DNA from: Flavobacteriaceae bacterium
GTDB taxonomy: Bacteria; Bacteroidota; Bacteroidia; Flavobacteriales; Flavobacteriaceae
Direction of reading: 5' to 3'
Assembly: GCA_002862805.1 (NCBI GenBank)
Contig: PKEA01000056.1
Span: 1 to 33,953, forward strand
Length of the DNA: 33,953 bases
The first letter of the stretch is position 1. The number at the start of each line of letters is the position of its first letter. The notes beneath the pieces are model-generated. The model searched no databases and was not told the DNA's origin. It saw only the letters and a list, made by a program, of their open reading frames with translations. Position numbers and translations under genes: made by a program. Of this stretch, positions 1-7,970 are shown in pieces.

Positions 1-1083
1 TTATTAGATGAGCCAACCAATCACTTGGATATGGACAGTATTCAATGGTTAGAAGATTTCTTAGTTAATCAAGCCAAAGCGGTTATGGTAATTTCGCACG
101 ATAGAGCATTTGTAGATAATATTACCAATCGTACTATCGAAGTTACAATGGGAAGAATTTATGATTACAAAGCCAAATATTCTCATTATTTAGAATTAAG
201 AAAAGACAGACGTGTGCACCAGCAAAAAGCATACGATGAACAACAAAAGTTTATTGCAGAAAATCAAGCTTTTATTGATCGTTTTAGAGGTACTTTCTCA
301 AAAACAGAATCGGTGCAATCTAGAGTAAAAATGTTGGAAAAAATTGTTCCAATTGAAGTGGATGAAGTAGATAACTCGGCTTTAAAGTTGAAATTTCCAC
401 CTTCAGTGCGTTCTGGTCAATATCCAGTTGTAGTGAAAGATTTGCATAAAAGCTATGGTGATAAAGTTATTTTTAAAGACGCTAATATTGTAATTGAAAG
501 AGGAGAAAAAGTTGCTTTTGTAGGAAAAAATGGAGAAGGAAAATCGACTATGATTAAGGCGATTATGAAAGAAATTGAAATCAATAGCGGTAGTGTAGAA
601 ATTGGTCACAACGCACAAATTGGTTATTTTGCTCAAAATCAAGCTTCATTATTAGATGAAAACGGAACTATTTTTGAAACCATAGACAGAATTGCGGTTG
701 GTGATATTCGTACCCAAATTAAAAACATTTTAGGAGCGTTCATGTTCCAAGGTGATGATATTCAGAAAAAAGTAAAAGTACTTTCTGGTGGAGAAAAAAC
801 GCGTTTGGCAATGATAAAATTATTGTTAGAACCCGTTAACTTATTGATTTTGGATGAACCCTCTAATCACTTAGACATGAAAACGAAAGACATCATTAAA
901 GATGCGTTACGTGATTTTGACGGAACATTAATATTAGTATCTCACGATAGAGATTTCTTAGACGGATTGGCTACAAAAGTTTTCGAATTTAAAGACAAAA
1001 GAGTTGTAGAACATTTTGAAGACTTGAATGGTTTCTTAGCCAATAAGAAAATGGAAAGCATGCGAGAATTAGAGAAGAAGTAA
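1..1083 (+). CDS. ABC-F family ATPase, C-terminal part (5' truncated)
   Basis: The reading frame is open from the first base, so the start codon lies outside the window and about 360 residues are visible. The first residues (LLDEPTNHLD) are the Walker B motif and D-loop of the first ATPase cassette. They are followed by the linker rich in charged residues, then a complete second cassette with Walker A GKNGEGKST, signature LSGGEKTR and Walker B LLILDEPSNHLD. There are no membrane segments. ABC-F proteins are soluble twin-cassette ATPases that act on the ribosome in translation or antibiotic protection. The overall look is closest to the YbiT-like housekeeping subgroup, which is an inference from appearance. 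A strong terminator follows the stop codon. A second, complete ABC-F gene of a different subgroup lies at 21302-23161. Confidence 0.92.
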   Translation, partial: LLDEPTNHLDMDSIQWLEDFLVNQAKAVMVISHDRAFVDNITNRTIEVTMGRIYDYKAKYSHYLELRKDRRVHQQKAYDEQQKFIAENQAFIDRFRGTFSKTESVQSRVKMLEKIVPIEVDEVDNSALKLKFPPSVRSGQYPVVVKDLHKSYGDKVIFKDANIVIERGEKVAFVGKNGEGKSTMIKAIMKEIEINSGSVEIGHNAQIGYFAQNQASLLDENGTIFETIDRIAVGDIRTQIKNILGAFMFQGDDIQKKVKVLSGGEKTRLAMIKLLLEPVNLLILDEPSNHLDMKTKDIIKDALRDFDGTLILVSHDRDFLDGLATKVFEFKDKRVVEHFEDLNGFLANKKMESMRELEKK

Positions 1084-1100
1084 TTGATATTTAAGTATAA

Positions 1101-1126
1101 AAAAGCTCCAAATTGGAGCTTTTTTA
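1101..1126. terminator. Bidirectional intrinsic terminator
   Basis: AAAAGCTCC and GGAGCTTTT form a near-perfect hairpin with a five-base loop and a T-run on both strands. It lies between the converging ABC-F gene and the haem-binding protein gene and can serve both. Confidence 0.9.
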
Positions 1127-1134
1127 TTGTAAGA

Positions 1135-1584
1135 TTATTTCTTTATTCCTTTTTCAATTTCTTTAAAATAACTGATTAAAGCAGTTTGTTGCGCTTCATC
1201 TAAAACGGCTTCTTTATGAATTATGGTATAACTTGAAAGTGGCATTTCACCCTTTTCAATCATTTCATAACTTTCTTCTAATTTATGTGCTTGTTTTTTT
1301 GCTGAATAATTTCCGAATTCAGAAAAATTCAAATGTTCTTTTCCTTCTTCAATATGATTTTTAACAAACCACCCAACAGGTTGCACATAAGTATATGCAG
1401 GATAAACACTTTGGTTTGAATGACAATCATAACACGAAGCTTTTATTTGCGTAGCAATTTCTGGAGATGTGTTGTTCATTACAAGAAAATCTAGTTTTTC
1501 ATCCGCAACCGGATTCGTTTTATCAATTTGAAAAAATTGAATTGCAACAAGAACGACTAATAGACCAATAAGTATTTTTTTCAT
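1135..1584 (-). CDS. Haem-binding domain protein (c-type, CxxCH)
   Basis: This 149-residue protein has one N-terminal hydrophobic segment (about residues 3-18), which is either a signal anchor or an uncleaved signal. A single CxxCH haem c attachment site follows at C51-C54-H55 (CYDCHSNQSVYP). The motif layout, with downstream aromatic and HIEEGK-like residues, fits the Haem_bd family (Pfam PF14376 type), common in Bacteroidetes. It should sit in the periplasm attached to the inner membrane and bind one covalent haem. The electron partner is unknown. No cytochrome oxidase or peroxidase gene is adjacent. It ends at a terminator shared with the converging ABC-F gene. The family assignment is good; the precise role is not known. 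Confidence 0.85.
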   Translation of the reverse strand: MKKILIGLLVVLVAIQFFQIDKTNPVADEKLDFLVMNNTSPEIATQIKASCYDCHSNQSVYPAYTYVQPVGWFVKNHIEEGKEHLNFSEFGNYSAKKQAHKLEESYEMIEKGEMPLSSYTIIHKEAVLDEAQQTALISYFKEIEKGIKK

Positions 1585-1639
1585 GACAGTAGAATTTGTA
1601 ATAAAAGTAGTGATTTGTTTTATTTCTACAAACTCAAAT

Positions 1640-2770
1640 CTATTTTACTTTTGCGCCACCCCATTCAACAAGTGTAAAACCTTTTCGTTCTGTTTTTGTT
1701 AAAATTTGTTCTTTAATTGTGGTGAATTCTTCTAAACCATAATATTCCATGTAAACTCTAATAGAAGTTTCAGGTTTAGGATTTACATTTAGTTTTGCAA
1801 TTTCATTACATGCATCATTTATCCTAAAATGAATAAAGTTGTATTCATTTTGTTCTAAAATGGGTAGCCAGAATTGAATAAATTCATTTGTTTCTTGGTT
1901 GTTTAAACCAATATGTTCCAGTTTTTCAATAAAAAAAGCAGTTAAATTTTCTTTAGAAATTACAAATCCGTCTTTATATTGATAATGTTCTTCTGGTAAT
2001 TGAACATCAGCATCCCAAAATAAAGAAGAGTAATTACGTTTCGTTTTGATATCAAATAGTTGTCCGCTAGGTTCTGCGATTACTTTCCAGTTTTTATCAT
2101 ATTTTGGAAAAGTAGTAAGTAATTTTCCGTTAACATTTAATGTTAGAGTAATTTCTGTTTTTTGAATTGGATATAAATAAATTACAGGTTTTCTATAAAT
2201 GTTACCTTCAGGTACAGGAACAGCTTTTAAAGAGAAATCTAGTTTTTTTTCATTAGTAATTAAAACTTTTTTAATTTCATAACCCATTTTTGATATTTGT
2301 AAAACATCGTTTTTTCTTGCTTCTATGCTATAATTTCCTAAACTATCAGAAGTTGCGACAGTTTTAGCATTTAGGTTCATTATTATAGCGTCTTTAATTG
2401 GTACTTCTTCACAATCGACTATTTTTCCTGTAATTGTATTTATTTTTCCTTTTGTATTTGGTAAATAGGTTTCAGCATAAAGCAGATATAGCTTTGAGAG
2501 TTCTTTCTTAGAAATGTTTTTGGTTGTGACTTCAATTACACCATTTTGACCTTTATCTCCATATTTTAGAATTCCTTTATCTCCTTTTAAAACAGTAACA
2601 CTTTCAATGTTTTTTGGGTCCATTTTTAGCGCTTCTTCATTAACTAATACATCGTTTAAAACAAATAATGTTTTTTGTTTTTCATTAATTTTCCAACCTG
2701 AGTTTTTGTCTTGAGAAAACAAAGTGGTTATTGAAAAAAATATAAATAGTATTGGTGTTACTTTTTTCAT
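1640..2770 (-). CDS. Exported protein with plug-like motif, carboxypeptidase-regulatory-like domain and 'KPVIYLYP' domain
   Basis: This 376-residue protein starts with a signal peptide (cleavage probably after LFSQ, about residue 20). Residues 35-84 resemble the end of a SusC-type plug: a 'LFVLNDV' strand, 'NIESVTVLKG', then 'KYGDKGQNGVIEVTTK'. Residues 113-182 (TGKIVDCEEVPIKDAII to LDFSLK) look like a carboxypeptidase-regulatory-like Ig fold, the domain that usually precedes Bacteroidetes TonB-dependent receptors. Residues 192-376 begin with RKPVIYLYP and form a domain I cannot name. No beta-barrel follows, so this is not a receptor. It is the third gene of the sigma / anti-sigma operon, with a 6-base gap after the anti-sigma gene, and may be a cell-envelope partner or target of that system. 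Function is otherwise unknown. Confidence 0.8.
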   Translation of the reverse strand: MKKVTPILFIFFSITTLFSQDKNSGWKINEKQKTLFVLNDVLVNEEALKMDPKNIESVTVLKGDKGILKYGDKGQNGVIEVTTKNISKKELSKLYLLYAETYLPNTKGKINTITGKIVDCEEVPIKDAIIMNLNAKTVATSDSLGNYSIEARKNDVLQISKMGYEIKKVLITNEKKLDFSLKAVPVPEGNIYRKPVIYLYPIQKTEITLTLNVNGKLLTTFPKYDKNWKVIAEPSGQLFDIKTKRNYSSLFWDADVQLPEEHYQYKDGFVISKENLTAFFIEKLEHIGLNNQETNEFIQFWLPILEQNEYNFIHFRINDACNEIAKLNVNPKPETSIRVYMEYYGLEEFTTIKEQILTKTERKGFTLVEWGGAKVK

Positions 2771-2776
2771 TGTGTT

Positions 2777-3742
2777 TTATTTCTTTGGTTTACCGTCTTT
2801 AGTAGTTATAATTACCACACCTTTTTTGCCTTTATCACCATATTCTTTTTCAGCATCTACTTCTTGTAAGATTACGGTTTTAATGATGTTTTGTTTGGTT
2901 AGAGGCGCATACGGACTTGTTGGGTTTGGCCCAAAAAGTTCTTGTTCAGTATATTGAACGCCGTTAATAATATATAATGGTTCTTTTAATACTATGATAG
3001 AATCCAATTGCGAACTGCTAATATTTCGAAGTTCTTTTTCGTTACTTGCTTCGCCATCTATAACTATTAGAGGAGCCGATTTTTTAGTTTGTGGAGTTTC
3101 ATTTGAAGCTTTAATATCAAATTGCTCACGTTTTATTCCTTTTGCAGTTGCATATTTTGGGCTATTGGTTGATGCGGCATTAAAATAACCTCTTGATGTT
3201 AGTTCCTCTTCGTGATTTTTTCCAAACGGAATTAGTTCAATTTGTTCTTTAACTGCAACTTTGTCTTTTTTGTCAGCTCTTACATATGTCACAATTTCAT
3301 CGTCATTTAAAATGTTGATTTCTTCTGGGTAAATTGTGGTTTTCTTTTTAATAGGATTAGTAGTTACTACAGTTTCACTACTTGGTTTATTGATTTGGTT
3401 GTCCAAAATTACATCAGCTTCTTCTGAACTAATAATTTGATTTTCTCGAGTTTCTACTAAAACTTCATTGCTTTCTAAAGGTTCTATTTTAGTTTCGTTT
3501 ACAATTATAGTCTTGTTTACTGTTTCAGTAGTTGTGTAAAATTGATACCCAATTGTTCCAACCAATACTATTGAAGCAGCAACTGCTATTTTTTTCCAGT
3601 TTGAAGTTTCTTTTTTAGCCACATTAGTGTCTAATTTTTCTTCTACACGTGCCCAAATTTTATCCATTCCTGGAAAGTCTTTTTGCTCAGCGTTTTCAGC
3701 TGCGTGTTTTATTTTGTTATATAATGTATCTTCTGTTCCCAT
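2777..3742 (-). CDS. Probable anti-sigma factor with duplicated SusC-plug-like C-terminus
   Basis: This 321-residue protein has a soluble acidic N-terminus (1-48), one membrane helix (about 51-68) and a long periplasmic part. The N-terminal layout (small helical cytoplasmic domain with 'MDKIWARVEEKL', then a single helix) and its position 3 bases after an ECF sigma gene indicate an anti-sigma factor. The C-terminus is unusual. Residues 224-253 read PLIVIDGEAS to LDSIIVLKE. Residues 255-316 read PLYIINGVQY to EYGDKGKKGVVIITTK. These are one partial and one complete copy of the plug-domain signature 'PLyviDG ... iesi.VLK ... YG.kG.nGVviITTK' known from SusC-like receptors and some BlaR1-like M56 proteins. 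The anti-sigma function is inferred; the motifs are directly visible. Confidence 0.78.
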   Translation of the reverse strand: MGTEDTLYNKIKHAAENAEQKDFPGMDKIWARVEEKLDTNVAKKETSNWKKIAVAASIVLVGTIGYQFYTTTETVNKTIIVNETKIEPLESNEVLVETRENQIISSEEADVILDNQINKPSSETVVTTNPIKKKTTIYPEEINILNDDEIVTYVRADKKDKVAVKEQIELIPFGKNHEEELTSRGYFNAASTNSPKYATAKGIKREQFDIKASNETPQTKKSAPLIVIDGEASNEKELRNISSSQLDSIIVLKEPLYIINGVQYTEQELFGPNPTSPYAPLTKQNIIKTVILQEVDAEKEYGDKGKKGVVIITTKDGKPKK

Positions 3743-3745
3743 GAC

Positions 3746-4279
3746 TTATTTTGCTTTTTGATAGTAAAAAGTGTTTACCAATTCTTTTAATTTGCTTTTT
3801 GAAGCATTTAATTGCGATTTTGAAGTGCCTTCTGAAATTCCGAGTTGTTCGGCAATTTCTTTGTGGCTGAATCCTTCAATGACAAATAAACTGAAAATAG
3901 TTCGGCAACCTTCTGGAATATAATTTAAGAAATTTAGTAAATCAGCTTCTTCTAGTTCGGTAACTTCATCAGCTAAAGGTTGGTTGCTGTAACTTACTTC
4001 ATCAATATACAAATTGAAGTTGATGTTTTTCTTCAGTTGTAATAAACATAAGTTTACTGTTATTTTTCGCGCCCAAGCTTCAAAAGCATAATCTTCTTTT
4101 AATTGCTCTATTTTGGTAAAGATGGTATAAAAAGCATCTGCCATTACTTCTTCTATATCTTCTTCCTTTTTAAGGTATCTCTTGCAGGTATAATACAACT
4201 TAGAACCCATTTGCTCATATAATAAGCGCTGGCCTTCTCTTTGTTGTTTTCTACAAGCTTGTATAATTTTTACATCCAT
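3746..4279 (-). CDS. ECF-type RNA polymerase sigma factor
   Basis: This 177-residue sigma-70 family protein has only regions 2 and 4, the ECF layout. Region 2 spans about 10-85 and includes 'EDIEEVMADAFYTIFTKI' and 'FEAWARKITVNLCL' (core binding and -10 recognition). Region 4 spans about 112-170 and includes the helix-turn-helix 'FSHKEIAEQLGISEGTSKSQ'. The start ATG at 4277-4279 gives the usual family length. It heads a three-gene operon: 3 bases to the anti-sigma gene, then 6 bases to the third gene. A candidate self-recognised promoter lies at 4297-4332. It probably responds to an envelope signal relayed through the downstream membrane protein; the signal is unknown. Confidence 0.93.
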   Translation of the reverse strand: MDVKIIQACRKQQREGQRLLYEQMGSKLYYTCKRYLKKEEDIEEVMADAFYTIFTKIEQLKEDYAFEAWARKITVNLCLLQLKKNINFNLYIDEVSYSNQPLADEVTELEEADLLNFLNYIPEGCRTIFSLFVIEGFSHKEIAEQLGISEGTSKSQLNASKSKLKELVNTFYYQKAK

Positions 4280-4296
4280 TGTATGCTTTGCTTTCT

Positions 4297-4332
4297 TATA
4301 TAGAGATTAAAAATTGGAAAAAGGTTGGGATG
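4297..4332 (-). promoter_or_regulatory. Candidate ECF-dependent (autoregulatory) promoter
   Basis: On the minus strand, TCCCAACCTTTTT is followed after about 10-12 bases by TCTCTATATA, 18 bases before the sigma-factor ATG. An 'AACC + T-run' -35 with a TCT-type -10 resembles ECF autoregulatory promoters as I recall them from flavobacteria. It does not match the housekeeping TAnnTTTG element. This is inference from pattern and position. Confidence 0.42.
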
Positions 4333-4384
4333 ACCTTAAAATATTTTTTTAAAATTAAGTATATTTACTCAAACGCAATGCCAA

Positions 4385-5263
4385 ATGAAAAATATTTCTA
4401 TAGATTCTCTAAAAGTTTCAAGTACAATAAAGCTTGCTGATTTTCCGACTTTAATTGATGTAGCTACTTCTGAAAAGAAGAAAGAAAAGGAGTTACAAAA
4501 AATTAGAGAAAAGCTAAGTAAAATTCAAGATATGATGTATGCACATAATAAATATAGTGTGCTTATTTGTCTACAAGGAATGGATACTGCAGGAAAAGAC
4601 AGTTTAATAAGAGAAGTTTTTAAAGAATTTAATGCCCGTGGAGTTGTGGTACATAGTTTTAAAACGCCAAATACTAATGAACTAGAGCACGATTTTTTAT
4701 GGCGTCATTATTTGGCTTTGCCCGAAAAAGGAAAATTTTCCGTTTTTAATAGAACACACTATGAAAATGTATTGATTACAAGAGTTCATCCTGAATATAT
4801 TGTAAATGAAAATATTCCTGGTATTGATAAAGTTGATGATATTACTCCAGAATTTTGGGAAAACAGATTTGAAAGCATTAATGCATTTGAAAAGCATGTT
4901 GCTTCAAATGGGGTTATTATTTTGAAATTCTTTTTGCATTTAAGTAAAGAAGAACAACGTCAACGATTATTACGTCGTTTAGAAAAAGAAAAGCACAATT
5001 GGAAATTTTCTCCAGCCGATTTAAAAGAAAGACTACTTTGGGAAGATTATCAAAAATGCTATGAAGAAGCGATAAATAAAACTTCCAAACCTCATGCGCC
5101 TTGGTTAATTATTCCAGCCGATAATAAAGAAACTGCTCGTTATTTAGTTGCGAAATCTATTTTGGAAGAACTAGAAAAATACGAATTTCATTATCCGGAA
5201 TTAGATGATGAGGTTAAAGGAAACATTAAAATGTATCACGATAAATTAGCGAGTGAAAAGTAG
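4385..5263 (+). CDS. ppk2: Polyphosphate kinase 2 family (polyphosphate:nucleotide phosphotransferase)
   Basis: This 292-residue cytoplasmic enzyme transfers phosphate from polyphosphate to a nucleoside mono- or diphosphate. The PPK2 Walker A loop is GMDTAGKDS (residues 65-73). Downstream are the typical FNRTHYENVLITRVHP block and the arginine/lysine-rich lid RRLEKEKHNWKFSPADLKER. Length fits a single-domain PPK2. An ATG seven bases upstream is in a different frame and was not used. The DUF421 gene follows after 12 bases, suggesting co-transcription. Which subclass (AMP, ADP or both as acceptor) cannot be decided by eye. The gene diverges from the ECF sigma operon. Confidence 0.93.
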   Translation: MKNISIDSLKVSSTIKLADFPTLIDVATSEKKKEKELQKIREKLSKIQDMMYAHNKYSVLICLQGMDTAGKDSLIREVFKEFNARGVVVHSFKTPNTNELEHDFLWRHYLALPEKGKFSVFNRTHYENVLITRVHPEYIVNENIPGIDKVDDITPEFWENRFESINAFEKHVASNGVIILKFFLHLSKEEQRQRLLRRLEKEKHNWKFSPADLKERLLWEDYQKCYEEAINKTSKPHAPWLIIPADNKETARYLVAKSILEELEKYEFHYPELDDEVKGNIKMYHDKLASEK

Positions 5264-5275
5264 AATTCAATTAAG

Positions 5276-5791
5276 ATGGAAAATTATTTAGACATTATTT
5301 TTAGAAGTATTTCGGTTTATTTGTTTTTGGTAATTGTATTACGTTTTTTTGGTAAAAAAGAACTTTCTCAATTAAACACTTCAGATGTTATACTTGTCCT
5401 TTTATTGAGTAACTCTGTTCAAAATGCTATGGTTGGTAATAATTCTTCCTTGTTAGGCGGTTTACTTGCAGCAACTTCTTTATTTTTAATTAACTTTATT
5501 TCTAAGAAAATAGTAGTAAAATCAGCATTTTTCAAGCAGTTGATTAGTGACAAACCAGAAATTTTAATTCATAATGGTGTAATTGAGTTTAAGACTTTAG
5601 CAAGATTAGGTATCACTTCTGAGGAACTACAAGAATCGATGCGAGAACACGGAATTCAGTTTTATAAAGATGTTAAATTGGCTATTTTTGAAATTGATGG
5701 TAATATTAGTTTTATCTCTGGTGAGAATTCAAATTTAAAAAGAAGTGTTCACAAGAGAAAAATTCGTAAAAATTTAGGTAATTTAAATTGA
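5276..5791 (+). CDS. DUF421 (YetF-like) membrane protein
   Basis: This 171-residue protein has three hydrophobic helices in its first half (about 8-24, 38-55 and 60-76), including the characteristic 'LRFFGKKELSQLNTSDVILVLLLSNSVQNAMVG' region (shortened by families as RxxGK-L-x-T-D). A soluble domain follows with 'KPEILIHNGVIEFKTLARLGITSEEL' and 'REHGIQFYKDVKLAIFEIDGNISFI'. This is the layout of the YetF/DUF421 family, inner-membrane proteins of poorly known function, linked in Bacillus to spore or stress roles. It lies 12 bases after ppk2 and is probably co-transcribed with it. Confidence 0.88.
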   Translation: MENYLDIIFRSISVYLFLVIVLRFFGKKELSQLNTSDVILVLLLSNSVQNAMVGNNSSLLGGLLAATSLFLINFISKKIVVKSAFFKQLISDKPEILIHNGVIEFKTLARLGITSEELQESMREHGIQFYKDVKLAIFEIDGNISFISGENSNLKRSVHKRKIRKNLGNLN

Positions 5792-5847
5792 AATATTAGG
5801 TTATGGATTACTCATTAACTAAGACCTATTACGTTTAAAAAAATGTC

Positions 5848-5855
5848 TACCTTTG
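5848..5855 (+). promoter_or_regulatory. Bacteroidetes -7 promoter element (TACCTTTG)
   Basis: TACCTTTG is a perfect TAnnTTTG match, 19 bases before the MATE start codon. No clear TTG is present at -33. Confidence 0.65.
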
Positions 5856-5874
5856 CAACCAAATTGCAAAAAAA

Positions 5875-7260
5875 ATGACTTTATCTACTTACACAAAAGA
5901 GTTTTCTTATAATTTAAGACTGGCCTATCCTATTATTTTAGGAATGTTAGGTCATACGGTTGTAGGAATTGTAGATAATATCATGGTTGGTAAATTGGGA
6001 CCAACTGAATTAGCTGCTGTTTCTCTAGGAAATAGTTTTGTGTTCATTGCTATGTCGTTAGGAATTGGTTTTTCTACTGCTATTACGCCACTTGTTGCTG
6101 AAGCAGATGGAAGAAAAGATGTTGAAGGTGGAAGAAGTGCATTTCATCACGGATTGTATTTATGTACGATTTTAGGAGCTGCTTTATTTGTGATTATATT
6201 TTGTTCAAAGCCACTTATTTCTTTCATGGGTCAGCCCGAAAATGTGGTGGAATTGGCAAAACCTTATTTAGATATAGTTGCTTTTTCGTTAATTCCATTA
6301 ATTATGTTTCAAGCGTATAAGCAATTTGCCGATGGAATGAGCGAAACGAAACTATCTATGTGGGCAACTATAATTGCAAATATTGTAAATGTAGTCTTGA
6401 ATTATTTATTGATTTACGGAATTTGGTTTTTCCCAGAATTAGGAATCGTAGGTGCTGCCATTGGAACTATCGTTTCGCGATTTGTAATGTTAGGTTACAT
6501 GCATTATATGATGAATTTAAGAGAACGTTTTCATCCGTACTTTAAAGGATTCAGCTTAAAAGAAATTAAAAAATCAGTCAATATTCAAATCATAAAATTA
6601 GGAACGCCATCGGCAATGCAAATGTTTTTTGAAGTGGCCTTGTTCACTGGTGCCATTTGGCTTTCAGGACGATTAGGAACTACAAGTCAAGCTGCAAACC
6701 AAGTTGCGTTGAGTTTAGCTTCTTTTACCTTTATGTTTGCTATGGGATTAAGCGTTGCGGCAATGATTAGAGTAGCCAACCAAAAAGGATTAGAAGATTA
6801 TAATAAGCTAAGATTAGTCGCCGTATCTATATTTTTATTGGGTGCATTTATGGCAGTAGGTTTTGCTGTAGTATTTATGTTGTTTCATGTAGAGTTACCA
6901 AAACTTTTTGTTGACATGAAAGATGCTTCAACGTTGGCAGAAAATACAGAAGTAGTGACTATTGCGGCACAATTATTATTAGTTGCTGCCGTTTTTCAAA
7001 TATCCGATAGTTTACAAGTTGTTGCACTAGGAGCTTTACGTGGATTACAAGATGTAAAAATCCCTATGTACATGACTTTTATTTCTTATTGGGTAGTTGG
7101 TTTTCCAATTTCTATTTATTTAGGACTGTATACTTCATTTGGAGCATCAGGAATATGGATTGGACTTTTAGCTGGTTTAACAACAGCATCTGTTTTATTA
7201 TTTATCCGATTTAATTATCTTACCAAAAAAATGATTAAAACTCAAGATCAAGCTCAATAG
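5875..7260 (+). CDS. MATE family efflux transporter
   Basis: This 461-residue integral membrane protein has about twelve hydrophobic helices in two repeated halves, the MATE architecture. Family signatures seen are 'YPIILGMLGHTVVGIVDNIMVGKLGPTELAAVSLGNS' near the N-terminus (helix 1 and the following loop) and 'LGTPSAMQMFFEVALF' opening the second half. The family exports cationic drugs or metabolites in exchange for Na+ or H+; the substrate here is not predictable. It has its own -7 promoter element 19 bases upstream and stands apart from the DUF421 gene. Length is normal and no frame damage is seen. Confidence 0.94.
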   Translation: MTLSTYTKEFSYNLRLAYPIILGMLGHTVVGIVDNIMVGKLGPTELAAVSLGNSFVFIAMSLGIGFSTAITPLVAEADGRKDVEGGRSAFHHGLYLCTILGAALFVIIFCSKPLISFMGQPENVVELAKPYLDIVAFSLIPLIMFQAYKQFADGMSETKLSMWATIIANIVNVVLNYLLIYGIWFFPELGIVGAAIGTIVSRFVMLGYMHYMMNLRERFHPYFKGFSLKEIKKSVNIQIIKLGTPSAMQMFFEVALFTGAIWLSGRLGTTSQAANQVALSLASFTFMFAMGLSVAAMIRVANQKGLEDYNKLRLVAVSIFLLGAFMAVGFAVVFMLFHVELPKLFVDMKDASTLAENTEVVTIAAQLLLVAAVFQISDSLQVVALGALRGLQDVKIPMYMTFISYWVVGFPISIYLGLYTSFGASGIWIGLLAGLTTASVLLFIRFNYLTKKMIKTQDQAQ

Positions 7261-7322
7261 TAAAAATAAAGATCAAGTTAAAGAAATAAACGAATACACA
7301 AATAATCAAATAAATATAGAAT

Positions 7323-7553
7323 ATGAACTTACCAAAATTTGTAATAGGCGATAATACTGACTTTCCTGAAGATATATTTGTAATCCACTTAGATTTCCCC
7401 CAATTTATCATTAATTTAAAAGATGATGAGGTTGAGTTTTTAGAAGATATTTCTGCTGAAGACGAAAGAGAATTAGAAACAGAAATGGAACATTTAATTA
7501 CGCTTGCAGAAGAATTCTACGATAGAGAAATGGAACGTTACGAGAAGGATTAG
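7323..7553 (+). CDS. Small acidic protein of unknown function
   Basis: This is a 76-residue soluble protein without signal peptide or membrane segment. It is very acidic, with runs of Asp/Glu in the second half (LKDDEVEFLEDISAEDERELETEMEH), probably a helical C-terminus. The N-terminal part (MNLPKFVIGDNTDFPEDIFVIH) contains short strands. I recall similar short acidic proteins in flavobacteria but know no function. It lies 62 bases after the MATE gene with no terminator or clear promoter between, so it may be co-transcribed. Codon use matches its neighbours. Confidence 0.72.
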   Translation: MNLPKFVIGDNTDFPEDIFVIHLDFPQFIINLKDDEVEFLEDISAEDERELETEMEHLITLAEEFYDREMERYEKD

Positions 7554-7578
7554 TTTGTAAATTTTAAAGTAAATATTC

Positions 7579-7965
7579 ATGAGAATATATAAACCTAAAA
7601 TCTATATTTATATTTTTCTTTCAATTTTTCTATTAAGTTGTGGAAAGTCAAATGATCAAATTGATTATGATGATGAAATTAAAGTTAATAAAACTAAATT
7701 TTATTATCCACATTCTTATGATGATTTATGGAGAACTTACAATCCGAAATTAGTTGGAAGCTATGGATGGATTAAAAGAGATTGTGATGAAAAAGATTTA
7801 AATGAAAGAATCAATGTTAAAGTGATTAGTCAAAATCTAAATCATAAAGGTTGGGGTAAGTATGAAGGAAAATTAAAGGTTAAAAAAACTAATAGTAATT
7901 TAATTTTTGAAATAAATTTTGAGTGCTTTACACCAAATTACAAAATAGGAGAATGGTTAAAATAA
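7579..7965 (+). CDS. Hypothetical lipoprotein
   Basis: The 128-residue product starts with a basic N-terminus and a hydrophobic stretch ending in a lipobox (FLLSC, Cys21), so it is probably a lipid-anchored envelope protein. The mature part has no motif I recognise. It contains 'PHSYDDLWRTYNPKLVGSYGWIKRDCDEKD' in the middle (quoted as landmarks only) and a possible C-terminal beta-rich section. It lies 25 bases after the small acidic gene and ends six bases from the convergent meaB stop, with no terminator hairpin visible. Confidence 0.66.
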   Translation: MRIYKPKIYIYIFLSIFLLSCGKSNDQIDYDDEIKVNKTKFYYPHSYDDLWRTYNPKLVGSYGWIKRDCDEKDLNERINVKVISQNLNHKGWGKYEGKLKVKKTNSNLIFEINFECFTPNYKIGEWLK

Positions 7966-7970
7966 TTAAC

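Noticed and set aside
7244..7277. Two copies of AAGATCAAG 25 bases apart at the MATE gene end
   Set aside because: Nine-base AT-rich direct repeats of this kind are expected by chance and show no array or hairpin.
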